From Lepisosteus oculatus (Eukaryota; Chordata; Actinopteri; Semionotiformes; Lepisosteidae), in assembly GCF_040954835.1 (NCBI RefSeq), contig NC_090717.1:248001-312000 (forward strand): a DNA stretch of 64,000 nucleotides, given 5' to 3'. Shown piece after piece: positions 23,801-34,400 of the stretch. The position numbers and the translations under genes are program-made. The notes under the pieces are model-generated. The model searched no databases, was not told the origin of the DNA, and was given only the letters and a program-made list of their open reading frames with translations. Every line of letters begins with the position of its first letter. The stretch's first letter is position 1.

Positions 23801-24521
23801 ATATTCTGTATATTGATAAGTAATGGGTATTTCGTGCATTGTTAGAAGTTTTTCTCTGCACATGGAGGATGTTTTTATAGAACTCTGTGTGCACAGTTTC
23901 TATGTGGTGTTTGTCCCATTGAGTGTAGTCCTAGTCTGAGGGGAGCCCACACTTCACTGCCGTATAGGGCAATGGGTTGGATTACACTTTCAAATATTCG
24001 CAGCACACGTTGTATGGGGAAACTGGATGCTGTAGAGCCTCCTTCTAATGGCATAGAAACCCTTCACTGTCAGGTCGAAACTCCCAGATTAACTGATTGT
24101 CAGTCGGAGGTGTGTGTAGCTGGTTGTTCTCCAATGTGTTGTTGTTGAGTGTGAATTTGTACCTGTTTCCCTGAGGTCTGGCTTTCTTCTGGAAAACCAT
24201 AACTCTGGTCTTGTCCAGATTGTCTGTCAGCACCCAGGTCTGACAGTACTGCTCCAGCAGTGCCAGGCTCTTCTGCAGCCACTCCTGATCTTTTTCTCTC
24301 TCCTCCTGCATCCCTTTCTTTCCGTGTTCATCATTCATGAATCCTTGATTAAAAAAGCAACAGTTCTAATAGTTTTTAGTTGATAGTTTTCTCTCTCTTT
24401 CCCTGCAGTCCGTCAGATGATAGAGAGCCCGTACGAGACGAGGTCGGACAGCTTCTACTTTGTGGATAACAAACTGATCATGCACAACAAGGCAGACTAC
24501 GCCTACAACGGGGGTCAGTAA
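17508..24521 (+). CDS. unc119b: UNC119B, lipid-binding trafficking chaperone
   Basis: Soluble carrier of the UNC119/PDE-delta family that binds N-myristoylated cargo (nephrocystin-3 is known for UNC119B) and releases it in cilia on ARL3-GTP binding. Exons: 17508-17748, 19639-19752, 19841-19955, 20049-20221, 24409-24521; all GT/AG with consistent phases, giving 251 aa, the same length as human. Residues 1-80 are a variable Pro/Ala-rich leader. The beta-sandwich runs from about 81 to 251, with family blocks [39 protein letters not shown] and [20 protein letters not shown]. An acidic [13 protein letters not shown] loop matches the acidic loop of UNC119B. Intron 1 contains a reversed SINE; its remainder (18264-19638) shows nothing I can name. 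Intron 4 is enlarged to 4.2 kb by transposons. Confidence 0.97.
18066..18262 (-). mobile_element. tRNA-derived SINE, reverse copy
   Basis: Reverse-orientation relative of the SINE at 5201-5458. The B box reads GGATTTGAACC on the plus strand (18215-18225). Shared body phrases include CTATACAATTTCTTGCATT and CAGCCATTGTACA. Lies in unc119b intron 1. Confidence 0.78.
20235..20615. repeat. 38-bp CT-rich minisatellite beside a unc119b donor
   Basis: About ten copies of a 38-bp pyrimidine-rich unit containing CTCTCCTCCTGCGTCCCTCT. It begins about a dozen bases after the donor of unc119b exon 4. Frames on both strands stay open (Ser/Leu/Pro repeats on plus, Arg/Glu/Gly on minus) and are shadows. Confidence 0.92.
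20622..21605 (-). mobile_element. LINE family A copy in unc119b intron 4, with internal insertion
   Basis: Minus-strand copy matching 2126-2760. It includes a TTA microsatellite at about 20787-20826. Minus-strand translation gives the C-terminal zinc-knuckle-like segment [20 protein letters not shown] (Cys-x2-Cys...His...Cys). It is broken between about 21206 and 21563 by a different element and resumes at TTCTGTAGCATTCCAG. Confidence 0.75.
21206..21563 (-). mobile_element. Rex1-like LINE 3' end nested in LINE family A
   Basis: Starts with a GATA-type tail and CTTTATTGATCCCGTGAGGG, then AAATTGCAGTG; this matches the 3' end of the element at 34372-36050. Only the 3' untranslated part is present, a typical 5'-truncated insertion. 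The host LINE matches resume on both sides, so this is the younger insertion. Confidence 0.6.
21637..22738 (+). mobile_element. Deleted Tc1/mariner transposon with intact ends
   Basis: Terminal inverted repeats begin CAGTGCCCATAAAAAGTATT at 21637 and end in the near-complement (ATACTTTTTATAGGCACTG) at 22738, flanked by TA on both sides (21635-21636, 22739-22740), the Tc1/mariner target duplication. Repeat similarity extends about 80 bp inward. The interior encodes remnants of a Tc1 transposase, including [13 protein letters not shown]-type sequence near 22065-22110 and FQQDNDPKH-like sequence near 22230. Length 1,102 bp is shorter than usual full elements; the DNA-binding N-terminal part is missing and frames are broken, so it is non-autonomous. 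Confidence 0.9.
22741..23575. other. unc119b intron 4 sequence, nothing recognised
   Basis: AT-rich single-copy-looking intron sequence between the Tc1 remnant and the next LINE fragment. No exon, motif or repeat could be named. Confidence 0.4.
23580..24290 (-). mobile_element. LINE family A fragment, unc119b intron 4
   Basis: Minus-strand fragment. Translation near 24290-24130 gives [11 protein letters not shown] and [19 protein letters not shown], the same reverse transcriptase thumb region as the plus-strand copy at about 28550-28680. Stops and indels are present. Confidence 0.75.
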
Positions 24522-27115
24522 TGTGGGGCAAGAGGGAGTGCCCGTTCCCTCCCCAGCCCCGCCACAGCTGACCCCTAACCCCACGACATGACTCGCGACA
24601 TTCCAGAGGGTCCCGCGCAGAGCCATGGGGCACGCCCTCTATCGCCCCGAGCTCCGCCGCAGCCGGATGGTTTCCCCGGGAGACGCACCCTAAGGGCGGC
24701 CAGCTCCTGTCTCTGGACTCTGCAGGGCCTGTGAACCCTGTGCTGCAGCCGCCCCTCAGACATACTCATCCCGCGCTGCCTGCACGCACCCCAGCATCTT
24801 ACAGCAGGGCGAGGGGCGCCTCTCGGCTCACCTGGCCCAAATGTACTCAACCAATCGCACTGCTGCCTGGGAGTTTCAGCCGGACTTGAACTGGAAACAT
24901 CTGGACCACAGGGCATAGCCTGCTTACTGTCAGAGCTGCTGCTGCGCTGTCCTAAAAACATCGCAGCAGCCTGGGAGCACACCGCATCGTGCCTGTACAT
25001 ATTGTGGTTCTTACAAATTCTGATTGGTTGTGCTTCTCACATGAGCAATAAGTGTTATGGCCCTTAAATTGTTGCAATATATTACTGTTCATCACAGAAC
25101 ACCTTTTAACCAGATAAGTGTTCATAGAATTGAAAAATTTCTACAGCTCTCTGACGTCCTGCAGTGATCCGGCTTGCTCTTGGCCTCTCCTGGCAGCCCT
25201 CTGTGATTTGTTGAAACTCAGCCATGGTGTCTTTCTCCAAATTCGCACTGTTGAATGTATTTCTGGCATTCAAGAGCAAATACAGTTATGAGTGACAGCA
25301 GTCGGTCACTGTATAATTGATACAGGCTGATTACCATTGTCCAGCACAGAAGCTCGTGTATCATGGGGTTACTGTTCCTTTAGGTAACTGCTACTTGTTG
25401 TAATTTCTTGTGGGTTTGTAAACATCGCTTAGCATTATGTTCAAGCAATGAGCCAGCCAGCTGAGGTCACCTCCTACAGGCTGGGCAGTGTGGGCAGAAG
25501 GGCCTGCTCATGATGGCCACTGGCACGCCCCCTTGTGAGACGGCGCTTCTCTGGGCTCTGAGGAAAGGTGGGGTCAAACGAAGGTCACTGCCCAGGGATC
25601 TCACCTTTATCTGCCCTCCCAGCTCTGTCCTCCAAGTGGTATAATCATCTAGTCAGTGTCCAGCCTCCACGGGTCCCCTGGTGTGGCGAGTCTTAGCTGT
25701 GGGTCCTGACACAGTGGATTGTACTTGTTCAGTGGGTTTGCCTGAATTTCCGGGTTGGCAGGATATATTCTGGGCCGCAGTCACTGTGACTGACACGTAT
25801 GCAACAAGTGCGTGTGTGCTCTCTGGCTGGGGGTGGCGCAGTGCACCCTGCCCTGTCCTGTCTTTGGGCAGACGCTGTGAGAGATGGCCCCATCACTCCC
25901 AGCTGTCCTCTGGGACCTCTCTCACAGAGACCCTCTGTCCCAACTCCCTCTGAATATCAGCTGGAGCAGAGGGTCAGGGGGGAGGCCCTGTAGAGCAGTG
26001 ATGCCCTATGGAATTCTCCTCGGCTCCTGCTGCTCTGTCAGGAATCACTCCCAGCTCTCTGTATCTCTCTCTTTCTCTGCTGATGATCAGTCTGGAATCA
26101 CTCCCAGCTCTCTCTCTCTCTTTCTCTGCTGATGATCAGTCAGGAATCACTCCCAGCTCTCTCTCTCTTGCTGATCAGTCAGATCATTGATAACTTCCAA
26201 AGCTCAAAACTTACTGGATCATCTGTCTGTTTTAGCATCTTTCCAAGATACAAGACTTTTAAAGAGAATGAGAAAATCTGCCAAGCTGTTGATTACCACT
26301 GCCCTTCTACAGATTTTACAACAGTTCAATGTAAAAAGTCCAGACTAGCAATATGTCTGTTCAGTTAAGGAATTAAGTGACTGAGAGCTCACCTGGAATA
26401 AACGCTAGGAGACACTGGCAACCAGGGATTAGTGGGTAGCCTGCACAGCACTGTCTGATCCCTTCTGGTTCGGTTCCTACAGAGATACAAGCCCCTGGTT
26501 TCCATTGCAGAGTGACTCTCAGCTTCCTCATAGGCTCAGTTATTGTCTTCATTCATGCAGAATCAGCCCATTCCGAGACCTTCAGACCAGTGTTCACAGC
26601 GTGTGCCCAGCCCTTCCTGCGTCTGCTTCGTTTGCAAACCCAAACTGCACCTTGTGGTTAACAACACTTGAGTGAATTCATGTCTTATTTCAGGCTGCTG
26701 ATTTTTATTAATTTTATTTTTTTATATATTTTTTGTTACCGACCATCTCCATTTTTTAACTGGAGACAACATGATTTATTTGAAGTTAGTTTTTCTTTAC
26801 TTTGCACCCTCGGAAAATAAAAAGAAAAGTTTTTGGAGGGTTAATGTTTCTTAATATTTTGGGAGTTCTGTCATACAGGTTTTTTCTGAATAGGCTGCAC
26901 CTGTGTTTCATCCGAGTTGGAACCGTGTTGCTGTTCTGAAGACGGTGGAACGGACACAAAGTCACTGTAGTGGCTTCTGTTTCCTTGGGAAATCTGTGTA
27001 AAATAATGAAAATTCCTCTGTATTTTGTAACATCTTGTCTTTTCATGTTCAAAGTGAATTTTAGGTGCTTGTACAAAACGTTATTTTATCACAATAAAGA
27101 ATTCTTTTGATTTTC
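24522..27115 (+). terminator. unc119b: unc119b 3' UTR with poly(A) signal
   Basis: No coding features between the unc119b stop and 27115. AATAAA lies at 27093-27098 followed by a T-rich, GT-rich downstream element, a good cleavage context. An earlier AATAAA near 26397 could give a shorter form. A 2.6-kb 3' UTR is reasonable for this gene. Confidence 0.55.
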
Positions 27116-27694
27116 ACAGGTCTGTGGTTGGTGTCCATTTCTGTTTGTTTGACATTGCTTCTGGAGAGTGGGTGGGAAACCGGTGCCAGAGATGTGTCAG
27201 AACATGACTGGCTGAGCCGAGTGGGCGGGCAGGAGGATCCTGTGATGTGTCTGAACATGACTGGCTGAGCTGAGTGGGCAGGCGGGAGGATCCTGTGATA
27301 TGTCAGAACATGACTGGCTGTGGTGAGAATGTGTAGCTAATGTAACCACATTCTAAATTGGGTTGATATATAATAAAAGAATCCTGAATTTGAGCATGAA
27401 AAATATATCGCAGTTTAATCAGGCAATCCTCTGACATAAACAAAAAAATGTATTTCACATGGAAATGACGCTGTTCCCATTAGGTTGTATGACTTGCTCG
27501 TTGGTCCCTAGTCCTGTCTGGGAGAGTCCAGCGGCCAGCAGCAGTGCTCAGGGTTCAGGCCTGGGGGGTGGGGGTACAGAGCCTGTGGGTCTCAGAGGGC
27601 AACAGGAAGGTGTCTGCTGTATTGACAGCTAGTCTCCAGCTTACTGTTATCATTATGTAAATGACAATCTTTCTTCCTTTATTTTTGATTGTGT
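27116..27694. other. unc119b-custos intergenic, short direct repeats
   Basis: Three imperfect copies of a roughly 55-bp segment (phrases AACATGACTGGCTGAGC and GGAGGATCCTGTGAT) lie at about 27187-27320. The rest shows no gene. acads, which follows UNC119B in human, is not here. Confidence 0.5.
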
Positions 27695-30600
27695 GAATAG
27701 CATACTTTGAAAATCTCTATCAAAAGCTCCCAAATACAAAACACCATTTATGAAAGAAATTTGGAATTGGCTATCAAAGACAACCAAAACCCCTTACAAA
27801 ATCACCAATCACTGAACCAAAACCCCTTACAAAATCACCAATCACTGAACAGGAGCTACTGGACAAACTCCAGGCCCTCAGACCATGCAAAGCCTGTGGC
27901 CAAGATGGAGTCAACAACAAGATGCTGAGACACAGCAGGTCTAAGTTGCAACAAGCTCTGCTCAAACTCCTCAATCTCATCATGACAGCCGGATGTTTCC
28001 CTCTGGCCTGGAACCAAGGACTGATCACACCCATCTATAAGAGTGGAGATAGACTTGATCCCAACAACTACCGGGGCATCTGTGTGAACAGTAACCTGGG
28101 GAAGGTATTCTGGAGTATCCTAAATACACGAATACTGGCCTTCCTTACCGAACACAATGTCCTGAGCAAGAGTCAGATTGGCTTCTTACCAGATCTCTGC
28201 ACATCTGATCACATTTACACCTTACACGCACTGATAGACAAACATGTCCTCCAAAAAGACAAAGGAAATATTTTTGCCTGCTTTGTCGATTTCAAAAAAG
28301 CATTTGACTCAATTTGGCATGAAAGATTGTTTTATTAACAAAAGGACCAAATTCTTCACCCAAGGCCGTGGTGTGAGACGGGGCTGCAGCCTGAGCCCAA
28401 CACTGTTCAATATCTATATCAACGAATTAGCAGGAATGTTGGAACAGTCTGCAGTTCCCGGTCTCACACTACACAACACAGAAATCAAGTTCCTGCTCTA
28501 CGCAGATGACCTGGTCTTGCTGTCGCCCACAGAACAGGGGCTGCAGCAGAACCTGGCACTGCTGGAGCAGTACTGTCAGACCTGGGCGCTGACAGTCAAT
28601 CTGGACAAGAACAGAGTTATGGTTTTCCAGAAGAAAGCCAGACCTCAGGGAAACAGGTACAAATTCACACTGAACAACAACACATTGGAGCACACATCCA
28701 GCTACACATATCTCGGTCTCACCATCAGCTCTTCTGGGAGTTTTGACCTGGCTGTGAAGGCACAGGGAGAAGGCACTCAGGGCTTTCTACGCAACCCATC
28801 AACAAGAATCTGGCTCCAAATATTTGAAAGTGTAATCCAACCCATTGCCCTATACGGCAGTGAAGTGTGGGGTCCCCTCATAGACCAGGAGCACACTCAA
28901 TGGGACTGTAGCGGCAATGCTTGTTCATAAGATAGAATTAAGCATTGCTGTGCTTTCCTAAATGAGGCCCCATCTCACTCTCCATCTCTGTGGTGCAGCC
29001 ACAGAGAAAGTATTCATGCAGGCTGATTTAAGATTTAAGATGTTTTCTTTTGATAAGGGACAGCTCCCAAACGGGGATGCACTTAGCTAAGCCTGGCTAT
29101 CATGATCAATGGTCATCCATTGGCGCCTATCTGTCTAGGGAGTGCCAAATGGACATCTGGACTGCATTCCTAAGTGTCAGGAGTAAGTGACTCATATCTC
29201 ACCTTGATCAACCAATCAGGGACTGGCAGGGCGTGGTAACACCACGTGGGTCTCCAATGCCCGCCAAACTCTCAACCAATCAACACGCATCTGTGTCTTG
29301 GTCAAAAAGGGAGCGCAAGCTCAGGTCGGGGTTCTCCTTGGCCATTTTCGCGCACCCTCAGAGACAATCACGTGACAACTGCGGTTGTCTGCACTGGGAC
29401 TTGGACTTTGTTCTAAGCGCGAGGCCAAGGATCCCGTACCTACTCAGAATTCTACCAACGCGAATGCTCCGCTTGATCAACGGCAGCCTACTGTTGGACC
29501 CTCGTTGACAACCTGAATAGCTTATTAAGAAGTAGCGCTGGACCGGGAACGAACCAGCTTCTTCCCGGGCAAAAGAGTGACTTGCGAGGATCCGCAGTCA
29601 CACTCTGTGCATAGAGACTTTCTACTAGCCAGCCGGACTGCTGGTAGATCCCCTCGGAGCAACGACTGCCCTGAGCGCCGCAGTTAGATTCCTCTGTCCG
29701 TCCTACTCCGAGCTGCACCTCGACTGGTTGGCCGGTAGCCAGAGGACGCTGGGACAACCCCCATTGGACAACCGCTGGAACAGAGGCTGCAACAGAGCCT
29801 GTCAGCTGGTTTGGTGTTCGTGCCGGGAAATTCCAAATCCATACACAGTGGATAAGTAAACCCCATGTTCTACATTGCATCTCGAGAATTCAATTGTACC
29901 TCAACACAAGTTGTTATCAATTTAATTCATAAGTAATGTATTTACTTCCGAGTTTAGAGTAAAAGTGGGTAATAACACTGATTAGCGATTTGGTAACCTA
30001 ACGATATATATTGACATATATTCTCTGTTGTGTATCTCTTTGTTTTTGCATCTCTTCGAGATTATATACCTTGTATATTGATAACCCTCACAGTAAGGTC
30101 TGCCGCTTGTATCCAGGCAGACTAGTATATGGTGCACAATTTATATTAATAAATGTATCTTGTGTATTGAACGCGTGTGTGTGCGTTGTTAGTTGTTCTG
30201 ACGATTGATTTTCTAAAAGCCACAACGAACCACCTCGTGATTACTGCTACAATTAATAATTGTCTCAGTAAACCCATCAAACCTCTACAGGACAAACACC
30301 CCACAGAAACTCTGCACATGGAGATCTGTAGTAACATCCTCCCTGTGCAGAGAAAAACACCTAACAACGGGTGCAGGGCCGAATTAGGCCAGTACCCACT
30401 ATTGATAAACATACAGAAAAGAGTATTAAAGTATTGGCTACACCTAAAAAACAGCGACCTAAATTCCTACCACCACAAAGCCCTGCTGAGCCAGGAGCTG
30501 AGCCCAAAACAGAGCCCCCTGAGCCAGGTGGTCCTGAGGCTCACTGACCTGAGCCACAACGACACTAACCAGCCTCAGGACAACACTGCTAGAGCACCAC

Positions 30601-31195
30601 AACCCAGACTCAACCACATCACAGCACAGACCAAACAGCAATATCTCACACACTGGGACACACACACACACAAACACAACATAAACTGGAATGCTACAGA
30701 ACCCTAAACAAGCAATAAACACTAGTTGAATATTTGACCAAGATAAGAAACAGCAAGGAAAAACAGACCCTGACGAAGTACAGGCTCAGTGACCACAGCC
30801 TGGCCATAGAAACTGGGCGACACAGGCAGACCTGGCTGCCCAGAGAAGACAGGCTGTGCTCCCACTGCCAGTGGGGAGAAATAGAGACAGAGGTGCACTT
30901 CCTACTGCACTGTGACAGATACTCTGGGATTAGAGAAACAGTCTTCCCTAAATTCAGAAATCTAATCCCACAGTTCCCACACCTGCCAGAGTCACAGCGG
31001 GTCCCGATCCTACTGGGAGAAGGAGGAGGGAATTTTATGATATGTCTTTGTTGTAAATGTGTGTAATATGTCTGTAGATTTTATTTTATCTTTTGTTTTG
31101 TTTCATGTTTTATTTTTTTGCTTTGGCAACACTGATTGTACTCATCGGTCATGCCAATAAAGCATCTTGAATTGAACTCAATTGAATAAACCTTC
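27695..31195 (+). mobile_element. LINE family A, longest copy, split by a solo LTR
   Basis: Plus-strand non-LTR retrotransposon in two parts, 27695-28906 and 30294-31195. Reverse transcriptase motifs are visible: NNYRGICVNSNLGK, FVDFKKAFDSIWH, GVRRGCSLSPTLFNIYINEL and the catalytic YADDLVLLS (about 28500). A C-terminal Cys/His segment ([20 protein letters not shown]) is at about 30855-30915. The 3' end is TCATGCCAATAAAGCATCTT near 31170. The frame is broken near 28335 and the 5' endonuclease part is absent. Clade not assigned. Confidence 0.85.
28907..30289 (+). mobile_element. Solo LTR inserted in LINE family A
   Basis: A 1,383-bp insertion whose ends are inverted (TGTAG at 28907-28911, CTACA at 30285-30289), flanked by GGAC on both sides (28903-28906, 30290-30293). 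Joining the outer LINE sequence (CACTCAATGGGAC then AAACACCCCACAG) reproduces the uninterrupted LINE seen in reverse at about 3090-3125, which proves insertion and fixes the borders. It carries an AATAAA-type signal near 30150. No gag/pol sequence is present, so it is probably a recombined LTR. TG...CA ends and a 4-bp duplication fit a Gypsy or endogenous-retrovirus-type LTR; orientation is inferred from the poly(A) signal. Confidence 0.82.
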
Positions 31196-31368
31196 ATACA
31201 TTCAAACAGTCCTCTGTACCAGTGAACTGGTGATAATCTGGACAACTATCTCGTAAACTCTCTTTTATACTCCAGCTTTTAATGCTGTGTAATTTAATGT
31301 GTCAATAGGTGTGCACCCGTCTCTTTTGTTTAGTTGTAGAGCACTTGGGGGATCATGGAAGTCGCGGT

Positions 31369-31410
31369 CACGTGCAGTTTTCTACATCTAGACTACATCT
31401 TCCAGAATGC
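31369..31410 (+). promoter_or_regulatory. custos: custos promoter: E-box and ZNF143/Staf site
   Basis: CACGTG E-box at 31369-31374 (context GGTCACGTGC). ACTACATCTTCCAGAATGC at 31392-31410 matches the ZNF143/Staf-binding consensus ACTACAnnTCCCAGnATGC with one core mismatch. The sites end about 46 bp before the ATG, a normal distance for a TATA-less ZNF143 promoter. Confidence 0.7.
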
Positions 31411-31456
31411 CTCAGTATGTTTCGTTTCCGCTTCAAAAGCGGTGGGAAAATTCAAC

Positions 31457-34400
31457 ATGGCGTCTCCCAGTGCTGCACGGAGTGAGCTGGATTCGAGTAG
31501 CGAGGAGGACGAGGAGAGGTTCCGGGAGGCAGCTTGGACCTTTGAAACTAATGGGACTACTGTCCGAAAGCCGGGTACGGAAAACCGTCTGTTCGGGACC
31601 TGAGCCTGGTACTGCAGGGTGCGGGTGTGCTGGCAGAGGCTGGAGTGAGCGTGTTGACGAATGTGGTACTGTTCAACGATGTCAGTTTGCATCCCTTAAA
31701 CATTTAATATGTCTGCTGAAGGAAAGATCCCAATATCCTTTTCAGCATGTTTAATGTTTTTTCATCTCCGGAAGGACTGATGCGAAATTACTGACCTTGA
31801 TCATTTCCAGTATTTTCTGACGTGCAAAAGTCGCACATCATAGTATCTCTTAAACTCTCCAGTTACACCTGATGCGGGAATCAGACCGAATCGGAAGCTC
31901 AATTGATGATGATGATGATGATGATTATTAATACTCTAATATCATTCATCTCGTCCGAGATGCTGTGCGGCGTTCTGTCTACAGTTCGAGATGAGCCGGT
32001 CTGTCTTGTACAGTACCTGTGTCTGGTTAATCAATATATACCGTTTTATATTGTACTTTGCTTTGTAATTCCTGCTTATGCTCGCTTGCTTGTTAACGGC
32101 GTGAATGATTCTCTTCGCAATGCGATAGTTTTAGATTGACTGCACAGGTCTGCTCTGCCTGGAGCTGACAGGTTGGCCCTGGTGCTCTGGATGAATGGCA
32201 GACCTGCAGGAAGACTCCCAGTGCGCAGCAGTGTGCTCAGTCCGGGCTTTATTGTGAGTTCCACACTGCTCATCCGAGCAAAAAGGCAGGTAAACCCTGG
32301 AGTGGATCAGACTGCTGTGCACTGGGAGTGGGAGGCCACACACTGCTGGGGCTGTCTGTGGAGCTGTGTGGGCTGATGGCCATTGTGATGCTGTGTTCCC
32401 AGGAGGAGGTGCTGGGGAGCAGAGGAGTGGGGTGCCTGTGGAACAAGCAAGCCGGCGGTATGTCTCACCTCTTCAGTCCTGCTCCCCCCCTTTTTAAAGC
32501 TTTTTATTTGAACAGAAATACAATACAAACAAGAGTACATAACATAACATATCAAAAAACAATGTCAGGGGTACGTATTACAATACAAACACACATTATG
32601 AAAAAGGTTTAAAGATAAAGTCTGCACTGCTTTCATGGTTTTATATTTCGAAATAGTCTGCAAATAAGCCTTTACGTCTATTTCATCTATTTATGTCTTA
32701 GCAAGCAGCCATATCACTCTGCAGCTCACCACCAGCAGCCCCCAGAAGCCCAGCAGGGTGAGCCTGGTCAGTACCTGGAGGGGAGACTCCTGGGAAAGCT
32801 AAGGTTGCTGCTGGAAGAGGTGTTAGTGGGGCCAGCAGGGGGTGCTCACCCTGCAGTCTGTGTGGGTCCTAATGCCCCACTATAGTGACGGGGACACTGT
32901 ACTGTAAACAGGTGCCGTCCTTCGGATGAGACGTAAAACCGAGGTCCTGACTCTCTGTGGTCATTAAAATCCAAGAGCGTTTCTTGAAAAGTGTAGGGGT
33001 GTAACCCCGGCGTCCTGGCCAAATTTCCCCTTGGCCCTTACCAATCATGGCTTCCTAATAATCCCCATCTCTGAACTGGCTTCATTACTCTGCTCTCCTC
33101 CCCACTGAGAGCTGGTGTGTGGTGAGCATTCTGGCACACTATGGCTGCCGTCGCATCATCCAGGTGGGGCTGCACATTGGTGGTGGTGGAGGGGACCCCA
33201 TTACCTGTAAAGTGCTTTGAGTGGAGTGTCCAGAAAAGTGCTATATAAGTGTCATATAAAGAAAAAGAAAAATATATAAGAAAAAGTGTAAGCAATTATA
33301 ATTATATTATAATTTCAAACATCGGACTCTTTCCAGACCCTTTCACTTTTTTATATATAATAACATGCCAGTAAAATAATTAAGTCAATTACACACATTT
33401 TTTTAATTATTTCCAATGGGATTGAAATTCAACATAACATTCTTTAAAACGTTTATCAATATTGGCCTCTTTAATCTAAGTTTGCAAATCAATCCAGAAG
33501 CTTTTTACCTTGGGACATAACCACAATAAATGCTGAATAGTTTCAGAGCTGTTTTGTCAAAAAACACAGTTATCATCTATATTAATTTTAATATTGCACA
33601 ACAAGGGTCTTTACAGGGTAAATGCAATGAATTATTTCATATGAAACCTCCTTAACCTTATTAGTTCTACAATATTTATTAGACATCATCCAATTTTTTT
33701 TCCCAATCAATCCATTTTCCAAATGAGGAATTCCAATATACTCTAACTGCGAGGATATTGTCAACTTGCAACAGGGATCTTAAAAGCTTATTACATCCAA
33801 AACTCAAAATATCCTTTCCTTGTAGTCTGATATAAGCTGTATATTTTTCCATAGTTTCTAATGGACTACTATTGCTATTACTTAAAAGAGTCAATACTTC
33901 CCTAGGGTTCACATTAATTACAGTGAAATATTGATCAGAATTCATATAAATATTATATCTGTTAACAAAGTTGGTGTAATTATATATTTCACCATTAACA
34001 TTGATTAATTGTTTAGCTCAAATTATACCACTTTTGACCCGATTTTCAAAAAATAAAGTTTTGTTTCTAACTTTTATATATCTATTGTTCCAGATGGTAA
34101 ATCTATGAGGGGGGAAATTATGTTTATACATACGTGACCATGTAAGAAGTACTTGTTTATGGAAACTGGCAAGTTTCAAGGGGAGTTTTCCAACGTCAAA
34201 GTTACACTCTATACCCCCTACTTCTTGAAATAGTAAGTTAGGAATTATATACCATATACTTTGCTTATTTTTAAAATAATTTTAAAATAATTATCTTAAA
34301 AACAGCATTAGATGTCCTAAAATCTAAAGCATTTAAGCCCCCTTCTGTCTGTGGACGACAAAAAATATATTTTTTAAGATAATAGATAGATCCTTTATTA

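Noticed and set aside
24522-31456. acads exons expected after unc119b
   Set aside because: No acyl-CoA dehydrogenase motif or matching exon was seen; the interval is unc119b 3' UTR, a LINE and an LTR.
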